Shown: piece after piece, positions 19,912-31,130 of the stretch | Numbering within the stretch: the stretch's first letter is position 1 | Layout: each line of letters begins with the position of its first letter | Assembly (NCBI GenBank): GCA_963924555.1 | Contig: OZ004591.1 | Coordinates: 1,860,001-1,924,000, forward strand | DNA length: 64,000 bases | Reading direction: 5' to 3' | Origin: Crambe crambe | Lineage: Eukaryota; Porifera; Demospongiae; Poecilosclerida; Crambeidae | Notes under the pieces: model-generated | What the model was told of the DNA's origin: nothing | Database searches by the model: none | What the model saw: the letters and a program-made list of their open reading frames with translations, nothing else | Position numbers and translations under genes: made by a program

Positions 19912-22900
19912 TTGTTGGGACACCTCCTAGCTTTACAATGGAACCACCGGAAAATAGGATGATAGTTACTGCTGCACTTGAGAGTTCTGGTGGCATGATG
20001 GGCAACTTGATCCTTCCATGTGGAGTGACTGGGACTCCTACCCCCACTGTAAAATGGTTCAGAGAAGAGACTGAACTGACTGATAACTTTGCTGTGACTG
20101 CTGATGGAACCTTGGTGGCTAACGTGACCAATGAAACGGCTTTTCGGACAGGTGTCCCCTTTCACTGTGAAGCCACCAACATCTTCGGAGCTGATAACTC
20201 GACTGCCACTATCAGGAGCGGGAATGTCAGTGTATTTTATTCATGTGAGTGCTGATGACAGTAGATCTAGGCCTACACTGGTTAGTTGAAATGGGAGGTC
20301 ATAGTGCAAAGTTCATTATTAATTAGCAATCTTGTGATGATGTTATGTTTGGAGGATGGCCACATAAGAACAGCATTGCTTATATTTATTAGTTTTTGGT
20401 GGGTTCCGCAACACAGTGTCACGGACAGTACCAGTGTCTGCATTCGTGAATCAATCAGTGGCACTGGAGTGTGACTTTCTACCCAGCATCCCTCCCCCCA
20501 CAATAAGATGGTTCGATAATACTAGAAGGATTGATCCAATGGAAGCACAGAATGCAATTTTATATTTGGAAGGAGGTCGCTATTTATTCATACGTGAACT
20601 AACAGCAGCTCAGTCGATGGGAGAGTACCATTGTGAAGCAATGGTTAGTGGCCAAACTGATCCAGTGGTAGCCCCTACAATGTACATACTTAATGGAACT
20701 CTTCCACCACCAAATACTCTTATGGAGTATAAGCAGATTGGAAATATAACTGCTGCAATAGGTGCTCGTATTTCTTTCGTATATGCTGCAAGTTTCCGTG
20801 CTAGTTCCATGTTAGCTACATTATCACTGGATTGTACACTTCCAGCTAAAACTTCAGTGACTGTTGGTATCGCAAATCATGTAGTGGGTACTATAAATAG
20901 TGTGCCTGCGCCAACAGGAAGTGACACAATGTTCACCATCGACTGTAATGTGCTAGGGGCTTCACGAAGAACAAGTGGAACACTCTTTATCATTCGTAAG
21001 TAGTATAAATTATCTCTAGCCATAAAGTATTGATGGACTTTTGCATTGTGAAATCACATACAGAGCCAGCACGTATTACATCTCCTACTGATGCTGTTAC
21101 AAATGATCGGGATCGACTTGTGGGTGGAGGGAGTGTGAGCTATACCTGTGCTGTGGAGGGCATCCCTCCCCCTTCAGTGACATGGTACTACAATGGACGA
21201 GTTACATTGCCCAGTGGAGCCAGTGCAACGGGGAACCAGTTGACCATCTCAGCTCCACAGATCACCCATTCTGGGATATACCAATGTTTTGCCAGCAATA
21301 ATAATGGAATGGATTCAAGGGCGTGGATCTTGGAAGTCAGGCAGCCATGTGAGTAATTGACTACTCAATCTTAGAACTCTGCATGCTATACACGCTACTG
21401 CTATTCCATGTAGCTGCTCCCACTGTCCGGCCACTCAGCCAATCCAACCCTTCAACTAGTAACGACCAACTAGTGGGCACCCTCATCGTTAGCCCCTTTG
21501 GAACAGTCAGCCAGATGATCAGAGCTACATTGGACTCTGACCCCTGCCCCTCAGTGCAGTGGTCTCTCAATGGAACAAACATAACAAACGACACAACCTT
21601 CTCTGTCTCAAATCCATGTGGCGACTCTAGTGCACTTCCCCCTTTCAATTTCACCCTCACTATTGCAAACTTCACTTCTGCCACCTCTGGAAACTACTTT
21701 GCCACATTCAATAACTTGGCTGGCTCTGTCAGTCTTCCACAACTCTTTGTTACTGTTCCAGGTAAGTAATATATAGCTACTTATGTAAATAACCTTCAAA
21801 CCAGGTCTTTGAAGGGAGTTTAATACAATAAAATATGTATGTATAATTAAGTTTTCTCACACAGTCCCTGTTCAGGTGATAAATCTGACTCGTCAAACTG
21901 ATGGACCTTTGACCCCTTCTTGCTTGCTATCTGGTAGCAATGTCACCCTGACTTGTGAACTTTCGGGCTTCCCTCGACCTAATGTCACTTTTGTACGAAT
22001 AATAGACACCATTGTCCCTGGTGCACCAGGATTTGAAAGATTCACCTCCCTAAACTTTGACCAGGTCTGCTATTAAGAATTGGTGACACAGTAGAAATTA
22101 CTCTAATTATTTCATTAGATCCACATAGCAAATGTAATGAGAAGTGATGAAGGAGGTTACGGATGTGTAGCAGATGGAAAAAGGGCTGGTATTAGTCAAG
22201 TCTTTTGCAGTGAGTTCTTACTCTTAATGAATCTTCTGTGCTACCATCTTTAAAAAAAAAAACAACTTTTGTGACAGCCATGCCCAGAATCACTAATTTA
22301 AACAGAACTGGAGGAGCAGTCCCAGTAGAGGGTCGAATGGTCACACTGCTGTGTGAGGGTGAAGGGGATCCTACCCCATTGGTCACTTGGCGTTTCAATG
22401 GCACTGTTCTCAGGGATTCTGAGAGAATAGTAATTGCCAGCTCTCCTGGAATGTCTCGTGTCAGGATTCTAACATCTCAGTTGTCCGATGCTGGTCTTTA
22501 CACTTGTTTTGCTACAAATGATGCTGCTACAGTCAACTCAACAATCCGGCTTGAGATACAGGGTGAGTGTACCATTATTTCAATCACCAAAGTTTCGAAA
22601 ACATTCTAGGTTTGCATGTGTTCCAAAAAAAACAACATACTAAGTAGAAGAAAAAAAAAGAAAAAGAAATACGTAATGTAATCTAAATAAATAAATAATC
22701 AAAGCGCGATCCTTCCCCAGCACTTCGCTGCCATCACGGATCTCTAAAGCAACTTCGTCCTTCTCCATGCTATTAACTTAGAGTGCCTAACTCTACTTCG
22801 TTTTGGACTGCGCATCAGGTCCGAAATTGTACTACCGTCTCCATGTTGACAATCTTTACCATACAATCTAAGAACGAACACGTGGAAGCAGAGTTCTTTA

Positions 22901-25900
22901 GCTTTCTCCTGTAGACTAGTAGTGGCAAGCCTTGATTGCAGACAGAGATGAAACTCTGCTAAGCAGCAGCGTGTACAAGCATTATGTGGTTCAGGTGAGT
23001 ATTTACTATCATCGTTAATTGTACTACTGTCTCCATGCTGACGATCTTTACCATGCAATCTAAGAACACATGCAAGCAGAGTTCATTAGCTTTCTCCTGT
23101 AGCAGCAAGCCTTGATTGCAGACAGAGATGAGACTCGTCTACAGGCATTATGTGGTTCAGGTGAGTATCTAGTCAGCTTTAACCATCATCTGTATTAATA
23201 GCTGACAAAAAGCAGTTAGGTCATAATCAACTGCTTGTATTATGGAAATGTTTCCTATCTTTTATCAGGTTGTGGCCTTCCAGCTTCAATAATCTGACTT
23301 GGGACAGTAGTGAGAGAGTAGAGTTGTGCTTCCTGACCTTTCACCTATTAACTTCTACAAAATGATATTTTTTAATGATCACAATAATTATTGCCTTGAC
23401 AGCTTCTCTCAGTGACACATCTGTAATGTAAAAAAAGCATACATTGTAAATATGAATAATAAGGTTTTACTTCAGTTAAACCAAGTTAATGTTGGAACAT
23501 TCAGGCGCGTGTGTAAGTAATCTGATGCCCATGCGCAGTTACTTTGCTTTGGGGCAATTGAGTGAGCATGCGCACATGTTATCCATGGTTACTCTGCCAT
23601 AAAGTCACAAATCACAAAGCTGGGAAATTCTTGTAGTGCAAGTTTCTGTTTAATGACTACTCAGCCTACTGAGTTGGAAGCGGTTACTGGGGGGGGGATG
23701 AGAGGCCACTTACAAAGGCTGACTTGCCGGAAGAGTGGTCAAGGCAAGTGTTGGCTGCTCTCCCTAGCATCAGTGGAGGCGACTCTTCTACGACGTCGGT
23801 TGGGAAAGGTGGGTGGAGCTATTTAGCTAGCTTTGTATTTAGGAAAAAAAAATTGCTAAAATTTAAAATTTAATTTAAAAAATTGCTAAAATTTTATTTA
23901 AAATTTGTTGTATCAATAATAGTGGTTGCTATTGTTGCTATTGTTATGCTGTTAGTTATTAGGCGCGCTTAATCTTGTGCTATAGGTAAAGGTAAAGCCA
24001 CAATCGGCAAGGGCCCTTTGGATCATGTGAAGGCTGTTACTGATACAGCGTCGGGGGTGATTGATAAAGAGGCACCAGCGTTGTTGGCAATTGGAGCGGG
24101 CTTGCCACCTGTGCCTCAGAAGTTAGTAAACAAAATACAGGCTGGGGAATTTGTGGAAATGGTGAATATAAGTAAGGAACAGGATGGGTCAAGTGATGAG
24201 AAGAAGGGTTTGAAGCAAAGGAGACGTCAAGTGATGAGTATTTTGGAGTGGGTGCAGTGTTTCAGTATATACATTGTGGTGATTGGAGAAAAATCCCCAG
24301 AGAGGGTCAAAGACCTGTTAGGCTATCAGGCACTCCTTTTGGAAGCCCATATGGAGTATGAGGGAGGTACATGGATGGGCTATGATAGGAGTTTTCGTCA
24401 GTCGGTGGCAGCTTCCCCTTCTGGCCTGACCTCAACCCAATGGCAGAGGGAGATCCTTGTTGAGGTGTCGTGGCTGGGGCCAAATCACACTCTGCAGACT
24501 GATGAGACAGGGAGAAGCAAAACTTGCAGTGCTTGGCTTTTGCATGACCCGTAAAAGCCATGTTCCACAATGTAGGATCTATTTTAGCCCATACTGCCCC
24601 AGCAGTCAGTTAAGATTTGCTACTCATGGAATCATAGTCTGGAGGCAAACTGCTTGTTTCCTGGCTGCAAATATTTGCACATCTGTCTGCACTGCGCTAG
24701 GGATCCTGAAGTGATAAGTATCACAAAGCTATACACTGCAAGTGTCGTCCTCAGCATCCACGGTCAGGAGGGAATGTTCAACCTGTTGCCTCTTCCCAGC
24801 CTCTGGCCTATCACCCTCAGGTAGCTCCAACCTGTTATCGCCCATACTAATGTTAGTCAAGTGCAGAGGAAAGTTGTCATAACATTGCTAGCATACTGAG
24901 TCGACTATTATTCATTTCTTTATCATGCCACTGTCATGTCCATGTTAGACCATTATTCACTTCCTTGGTAAATTATGTCCATCATAGCTAGTTATCTGTT
25001 CATTGGTATGCGTATTTATGCATTATGGAGTTAACATCCTACGTTACAAGGTTTCATCTGTGCTGCGCGCGCATCATTATTCATTTGGCAGATCTGGTGT
25101 GCTTTTATGATTATATAGCCCCAACAGTGACTTTCGATATCTAGCTATTCAGGTTGTTAACTGACTTGGTGCATTCCCAGTTAGCATTAGAGTGTCTTCT
25201 CTGAACCCAGGCTACCACTCCTGTTCAGACTCAGTAGCTAGTCTCTCAAATAATGAGCCCTCATGTGCTCTAATCTGGCAGCTCTGTGTTCTGCTGACTC
25301 TGCTCTCCTTCTGGCTCTCATTTGCTCTGCTCTTGCAGCATTATCTTCTGCTGACTCTGTACATTCCCTCCTCCTGGCTCTATCTGTCGCATTTCTTTGC
25401 TAGTCTTGTTTTTCTCTGTTCCTTTGACTCTGTTCTCATTCTAGCTCTGTCTCTTTCATTTCTTTCATGAGGTCTCGCTCTTCTTTGCTGGTCAGTTTCT
25501 AGAGGGTATTCTGGGGCCCTCCTTCGCTTGTTTTCTGGTTCTCTGGGTTCCATAATACTCGCTACAATAGTGTTTCAACTTCAAGCTTAACGAAAATGAT
25601 TGCTTGTTATGACGTTGCTTAGTAGCTATTTCATGCGCATGCGTAAGCGCATGCGCATTTTGAGTGACGTACGTTACATATAAATATCGCGAATTTCCAT
25701 TTTGACCAATTAGTGTGGGGCTTCGTTCGCTCGCCAAATACTGATCATTAAATAAATTTAGTTCAATCAAGGAAGCCTTTAGTGTCTATCAATTTTCATA
25801 ATCACAAAGAAAAAGAATGCAAACAAGTGAATGCAAAAAATTTCTTCGAAATAAAAATGTGAAGTAGGGATGCTATTATAACTGCAGCTTCATTATGAAA

Positions 25901-27235
25901 ACCAAGTACTGCAGCATCGAAGCAGTATGGCCCAAAAATCTAGCTGGAATATGTATTATAACTGCATGCAAGAGAGTGAACTTAGTGAAGTGACCCTTAC
26001 CCATCATCAAGTACAAGATACTATTCCTACTTCACTCCCATGATCAAGGGCCAAGGGAGTGAAGTAGGAGGTAAGGGTCACTTCACTAAGTTCACTCTCT
26101 TGCATGCAGTTATAATACATATTCCAGCTAGATTTTTGGGCCATACTGCTTCGATGCTGCAGTACTTGGTTTTCATAATGAAGCTGCAGTTATAATAGCA
26201 TCCCTACTTCACATTTTTATTTCGAAGAAATTTTTTGCATTCATAATACAATAGTTAGACACCGAGACCAGGGATCTACGATATTTAGAAACCCGAGGGC
26301 CCCTGGGCCGTGGCAGCCCGAGTGCAGCGAGGGCGCTACTCCGTTGGTTGAGGTGTCTAACTAATTTAGAACATAGCCATAGCAACTTACCGTTTCCAAG
26401 CAGCACTCTCTATCATCTACAGAGAGCAAGGGCACTAAGCCTATGCCCTGAGAGCAATGGCACTAAATCATGTAGTGCCCTTGATGAGGGCACTGTGATT
26501 TAGTGCCCTGTAACTGACCAATCAGATTGCTCTATTCAGCAGAGCTATGTTCTAATAATTGTAATAACATGCTTATTGCATATGCATGCTAGAAGTATGC
26601 ATGATATCATTTTTTATCTGTTTATTAGGAGATTCTGTACCTATCAGTACAACTATAGGGATTGTATTGGCTCTACTAGTTGTCATGCTGATACTAGTCA
26701 CTGTTATTATTGTCCTAATACTAGTACTGCACAAGAAAAATACATCAGAAAAGTGAGTTCAGCATGCCACAGTTCTAGAACCTCTTTTCATTATTTCATT
26801 GGAAATCCTACATAGCTACACAGACAAAAAGATAAAACTACTTTAGCTATAGTGAAATAGTACAAGCTACTCCAACATTATTTATACAGGTCTTCTCATA
26901 TTCAAGAAACATCCCCAACCCATGAGGAGGTGCAATTGCAGAATACTCCTGAATATGAAAGCCTTGATGAGTGTGGTGATAATGTGCAATCTAGAAGATC
27001 TGCACCATCTAGTGGCAGCTATGCTCTTTCTCAGAACCCTGCCCATGAACAAAGACCTGCACCTACCAGCACTCATCAGGCTGATTCATCATGTGGTGGC
27101 TATGCTCTTTCTCAGAATCCTGCTTATGAACAAAGACCTGCACCTACCAGCACTCATCAGGCTGATTCATCATGTGGCGGCTATGCTCTTTCTCAGAACC
27201 CTGCTTATGGACAAATACATGCAACTGCGCTGTAA
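19912..27235 (+). CDS. Ig-domain transmembrane receptor (5' exon not found)
   Basis: Exons by frame and GT-AG: 19,912-20,244; 20,417-20,995; 21,064-21,348; 21,414-21,761; 21,865-22,064; 22,119-22,209; 22,278-22,562; 26,629-26,752; 26,890-27,235. Most introns are phase 1, as usual for Ig exons. Ig folds are marked by LPCGVTG...VKWF, ALECDFLPSI, SYTCAVEGIPPPSVTWYYNG, LTCELSGFPRP and YTCFATND, with many N-glycosylation sites. Exon 8 encodes one membrane helix (IGIVLALLVVMLILVTVI) and HKK. The cytoplasmic tail has PEYESL and three repeats of about 33 residues containing YALSQNPAYEQ; the first repeat has NPAH. NPxY suggests PTB-adaptor or endocytic binding. It would be a cell-surface adhesion or recognition receptor. 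The signal peptide is not visible, so the gene is 5'-incomplete here (863 residues seen). The 4-kb intron 7 is full of transposons. Confidence 0.8.
22820..23170. repeat. Tandem pair ending in strong splice-donor sequence
   Basis: Two imperfect copies (about 22,828-22,999 and 23,022-23,169) share CATACAATCTAAGAAC/CATGCAATCTAAGAAC, AGCCTTGATTGCAGACAGAG and GCATTATGTGGTTCAGGTGA. Each ends CAG|GTGAGT, a perfect 5' splice consensus. They could be non-coding or alternative exons, or a decayed repeat. A minus-strand frame also spans them, without a recognised domain. Confidence 0.45.
23690..24720 (+). pseudogene. Retroelement gag fragment with internal inversion
   Basis: Plus-strand translation from 23,995 gives GLPPVPQKLVNKIQAGEFVE, then ILEWVQCFSIYI, LLGYQALLLEAH and WMGYDRSFRQSVAAS. 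This is the gag type linked to DIRS-like elements in invertebrates. The expected next part (KIDPTLWNMAFTGHAK and a CCHC knuckle CKFCFSLSHQSAEC) is on the minus strand between about 24,417 and 24,610. After it the plus strand resumes with ICYSWN...CLFPGCKYLHICLHC (24,607-24,690). A segment has therefore been inverted within the gene. No reverse transcriptase or recombinase follows. It lies in intron 7 of the Ig receptor, same strand. Confidence 0.6.
24721..25761. other. Intronic sequence, no gene recognised
   Basis: Includes CT-rich text (25,260-25,470) and palindromic ATGCGCATGCG words near 25,635. No exon is supported. Confidence 0.4.
25762..26243. mobile_element. Large palindromic foldback element, family 4, copy A
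   Basis: Arms of about 200 bp start GAATGCAAAAAATTTCTTCG and contain GAAGTAGGGATGCTATTATA. The whole unit, including 60 bp of left flank (TCAATCAAGGAAGCCTTTAG), recurs at 29,989-30,500. Copy A lacks about 29 bp of the inner right arm (AATAGTATTTCGTACTTGAT present in copy B). Confidence 0.75.
26252..26362. mobile_element. Short hairpin element with CCCGAGGG core (copy C)
   Basis: The outer arms AGTTAGACACC...GGTGTCTAACT enclose AAACCCGAGGGCCCCTGGGCC and a second CCCGAG. It directly abuts family 4 copy A. No coding capacity. Confidence 0.5.
26410..26560. repeat. Inverted repeat of GGGCACTA units
   Basis: AGGGCACTAAGCC, TGGCACTAAATCATG, TAGTGCCCTTGATGAGGGCAC and GATTTAGTGCCCT form overlapping inverted copies, followed by CTGACCAATCAGATT. 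The latter also occurs at 28,425. Probably a foldback remnant. Confidence 0.4.
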
Positions 27236-27436
27236 TTTCCCAACTCATCAAACCGTGTGGACCAGTAGCTATAGCTATTTTAGCTAGCTTAGTACTTTTC
27301 GTGAGTTTTCCCCCTCTTTCTTGTTACTATATTTAGCTAACTGTGAAAATCATTGAGTTAATATAACATTCAATTTGGCAAGTTTCAGAGATAATTAAGG
27401 ACATTATGTAACTATTTGTGGGAATTAATTGTGGGC

Positions 27437-27442
27437 AATAAA
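27437..27442 (+). promoter_or_regulatory. Poly(A) signal of Ig receptor 1
   Basis: AATAAA about 200 bp downstream of the receptor stop codon, followed by a T/GT-rich stretch (TTTTTGTTTGGTGGGTGCTTGTG). Good position for 3' end formation. Confidence 0.55.
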
Positions 27443-28205
27443 TTTAGCAGTTTTTGTTTGGTGGGTGCTTGTGTATTTGACATGTATTAATTTTAACTCC
27501 TTTGCTCAAAAAACAGCCATCAATTCTTTGTGATAAGAGTTCTCATGGGGTATATGTTTTTATTGCTCCACTTCATTTGGGTACTGATCACTAAAATCTG
27601 AAATCACTAAATTTATGTATCCTTATGGTGATGGGTATCAATGATCTGAATAGTTTTCAAAATTTACTTACAATTATTGTGACTTTTTGAATAAATAGCT
27701 ATCACAGGTATCAGTGAAGTTGGGAATGTACTGCTAGCTATATCGCATGATATGTACACCCACATTTCCACTCCTGCAAACTACATTGTGAGGTTATGAT
27801 TCTTGCTTCAACTTTCAATCCTCCCCCGGAAAAATAGACATGAAACCTGGTATAGCTATATAAAGTCTGAACATTTGGGTAAGATAGCTATACACTTTTA
27901 ATTACTACTTGTGTGTGCAGAACATCAGAAACAACAGCTCAGCACCAATTATCATTACAGGTCATTAGTGGGCTTATTCTGGTATGCACATGTTTGAAAG
28001 AGAACCTGTATCTTAGATGCACAATTGTTCATCTGTACGCAGCTTACAGAGCTGCTTACGATTCATGTTTACACATTTCCTAGTAAAAAATAAGTTTTGT
28101 GGGTCCATTTATTATTACGAAAAATTAATAATAATTATATAATTTCAACAAAAAAAATTAAGTAGTTAGCTAGTGGTCGGGAGAATGTTAGCTATACACC
28201 GACTA
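27443..28205. other. Intergenic, no gene recognised
   Basis: AT-rich DNA; no exon, RNA gene or clear transposon terminus that I can support. Confidence 0.45.
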
Positions 28206-28263
28206 ACCTCGTACCCAGGCCCGCTTTTTTCCCACGAAAAAAGCGGGCCTGGGTACTAGGCTA
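28206..28263. mobile_element. Mini-hairpin of the CCTCGT(A/T)CCCAGGC terminus family
   Basis: TAACCTCGTACCCAGGCCCG and TTTTTTC are perfectly inverted around CCACG, ending CGGGCCTGGGTACTAGGCTA. Only about 58 bp. The ends resemble those of the 13,642-15,072 transposon (CCTCGTTCCCAGGC). Confidence 0.6.
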
Positions 28264-28973
28264 TACACAGACCTGATCATGAGGTGAATGAAAAAAATGC
28301 ATTTGATCATTTATACAATTAAGTTACTATATCTATGGTTGGATTAAAAATCCTTGGCCAGCCAGTGGGACATCATTTTTCTTACCAGCAACAGTGATGA
28401 CCCATACTAATCTTGCTGGTCACTGACCAATCAGATTCTCTGAATCTCTTAAGCACACTTCTAGGTGCAATAAACATTAGTATGCTGAAGGTAAACAGCT
28501 ATAGTGGAAGATCCACTAGGACTATGACCTTCCAGCCTCAGTCCCAAGCACTTACAGTATAACAGAAATTAACATACGTCGCATGGCAATGTTGATAAAT
28601 AATGATGACGCTTGATTTAGTCATAGCTCGATAGATGTCAGTGTGATATGTAATCAGATGTGGTGCTGCATGTGATAAACATGATGTAATGTATAATAAG
28701 TGGGATAATAGTGTGTGACTGATTTGCTTTGTTTACTATCATGACTGTTCTCACTGTCAACAATATTATTTAGCTAATATATAACTGATATGGCTGAGAA
28801 ACACTGAGGTGGGAAAGAATGTGCTCTCAGATTTGTTTGTGCCATGGACTTACTGTATATACATGGTAATTATCTAATTATAGCAGTAGCTATGTCTAAT
28901 ATAACACAGGAACAAGTGACCTTCCTGAGGTGTAGGTCTCTATGCAAGTGCTTACTATGGGTTACATATCAGG

Positions 28974-29171
28974 GGTGTATCCACAGAATTTTGTGTGGTC
29001 CGGTGTACTTGTGCGTGGAAATTTTTGGTTGGCCATGCCCACTTTTTTGATCAGTAAATTAAGTTATGCTAGTGTGAATTTTGCAAAAATAGATGATTAA
29101 AATGTGTGGTGTTTCATATAAAAGTGGTCCGGTGAAAACCGGATCAACCGGAGTGGTGGATACACCCCCTG
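28974..29171. mobile_element. Short MITE with GGGGTGTATCCAC ends
   Basis: Left AGGGGTGTATCCAC and right GTGGATACACCCCCT are inverted repeats about 200 bp apart, with GCCATGCCCAC inside. No coding capacity. It resembles the partial end at 1-70. Confidence 0.65.
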
Positions 29172-29483
29172 CATATACATGTGCATTGAGGCACATGTAC
29201 CGTATTGTGCACTCTATGTGCATTGACACACTGACAGCAGTGGGTATAGGCCTTATTACAAGCTAGCTAGTCTGTGTACCTTCCGATCTTTCATCATCAT
29301 TGTAGGTACTCTTTTAAGCCTAGCCCTCCACTCTTTTACCACTTCCAGCTTCTAGTTGGGGTGAGCAAAATGAGCTTCTTTGTGCTTTTCTTATTGCAAT
29401 GGATCACTGCAGCAATAATACAGTACTCACTGCAATAATTAATGCAGTAGTCACTACTAAATACCACAAAGGCACTTAGATAA

Positions 29484-29774
29484 CAGGGTTTCATCTAGGA
29501 ATTTCACCTTGGAGGGGAAGCTCATGGAACATGTGGCCGTAAGGCCAAGGTGAGGGGGAGGGTGCGGATATGCCCCCTCCTGCGCAGAGCGTGAAGCCCA
29601 AAATGCTTAATCCTAAAATAATACTTAAGTATTTTTTGTCCTGAAATTTTCTTTTGGCAATATCTTGGGGGGAGGAGGGGGGGGTTGAGCTGCTTAGAGG
29701 GGAAGTTTCCCCTGCGCCCCCCTCCTTAGATGAAACCCTCCTCCTTAGATGAAACTCCTCCTTAGATGAAACCC
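29484..29774. mobile_element. MITE with multiplied right terminus
   Basis: Left CAGGGTTTCATCTAGGA, right TCCTTAGATGAAACCCT. The right terminus is present three times in a row (29,724-29,774: CTCCTTAGATGAAAC repeated). The interior is G-rich (GGGGGGAGGAGGGGGGG). Confidence 0.55.
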
Positions 29775-29988
29775 TTTTGATCACTACACCAAATGCATAA
29801 ACTCCCCATACTCCTCCCTCAAGCAAGACATACGTACCATCTCAATAATTATTTCAGTGATCACATATGTGACAATTAGCTAATGCTGTTCATTTTTTAA
29901 AATGTTCACTCCTTTCAGTACTCCATTACACTGCAGATGATCATCCTTCAAACTCTCCTCCCTGAACAGAATGAAATACTGATCATTA

Positions 29989-30500
29989 ATTCAATCAAGG
30001 AAGCCTTTAGTGTCTATCAATTTTCATAATCACAAAGAAAAAGAATGCAAACAAGTGAATGCAAAAAATTTCTTCGAAATAAAAATGTGAAGTAGGGATG
30101 CTATTATAACTGCAGCTTCATTATGAAAACCAAGTACTGCAGCATCGAAGCAGTATGGCCCAAAAATCTAGCTGGAATATGTATTATAACTGCATGCAAG
30201 AGAGTGAACTTAGTGAAGTGACCCTTACCCATCATCAAGTACAAGATACTATTCCTACTTCACTCCCATGATCAAGGGCCAAGGGAGTGAAGTAGGAATA
30301 GTATTTCGTACTTGATGATGGGTAAGGGTCACTTCACTAAGTTCACTCTCTTGCATGCAGTTATAATACATATTCCAGCTAGATTTTTGGGCCATACTGC
30401 TTCGATGCTGCAGTACTTGGTTTTCATAATGAAGCTGCAGTTATAATAGCATCCCTACTTCACATTTTTATTTCGAAGAAATTTTTTGCATTCACTTGTT
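29989..30500. mobile_element. Large palindromic foldback element, family 4, copy B
   Basis: Complete version: arms of about 215 bp (30,050-30,265 and 30,285-30,500), outer ends ACAAGTGAATGC...GCATTCACTTGT. The left flank is shared with copy A, so copies A and B derive from one larger unit or the flank is part of the element. Confidence 0.75.
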
Positions 30501-30589
30501 GGCTATACAATTACAAGCAAGCAAGCAAGCAATTTTCATTGGCAAAGTAGGAGGTATAATCTTTTTCTAGTTATTCCTTCTTCTGCAGT

Positions 30590-30683
30590 ACCAGATAAAA
30601 GACTGACTTTCAAGCCAAAGGGGAAGCGGTACTGTCCCAACTGTGTACAGGAGAGAAAGCTGGTTTGTGCCAAGGCAAAGTAG
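30590..30683 (+). other. Possible orphan exon (weak)
   Basis: After a good acceptor (TTATTCCTTCTTCTGCAG) the frame reads PDKRLTFKPKGKRYCPNCVQ to a TAG at 30,681. A CPNC pair suggests a zinc-binding turn, but there is no family match and no partner exon. It may be a transposon or gene remnant. Confidence 0.2.
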
Positions 30684-31130
30684 ATAAGATTCATCAACTT
30701 TCAACTCACCATGCATGCACCACATGCCTTATGTTGCTCTGGTCTTCTTGATGTAAGTAAACCAAATTAATCACAGGACCTGGTACGTAGCTTTATATCA
30801 CGTGCATGCATAAAATTGAATGTCCATAGCTATGTGGCTTAATTATTAAGCTCCTAGTGACTAGTTAGAGAAGTTACAAAGGTTACAAAGTCAACAAACA
30901 GAAGTTTATGCAGGTTGTTTTATTCAAACCACTTCTCAGGACTTTTATTTATGCAATGATACTGTCGGCCAAACCAGTTATAATCCCTTGGCAAGTTGCA
31001 TGAACTGCAAATGTAATTTCTAGCTAATGAAGGAAGTGCTTATGTCTGATAATTGGTGTTTCACTCTAATAAGTATAGCTAGCTAGATGGCTCAACACCT
31101 AATTCTGACCTCCAGCATTACTTTCAAGTA

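Noticed and set aside
19865-20165. Minus-strand 88-codon frames, repeated at 31,312-31,618
   Set aside because: Antisense of the duplicated Ig exon; conserved only because the exon was duplicated.
25192-25470. 92-codon hydrophobic plus-strand frame
   Set aside because: Leu/Ser-rich translation of CT-rich intronic sequence; no splice context or domain and no signal or membrane protein organisation.
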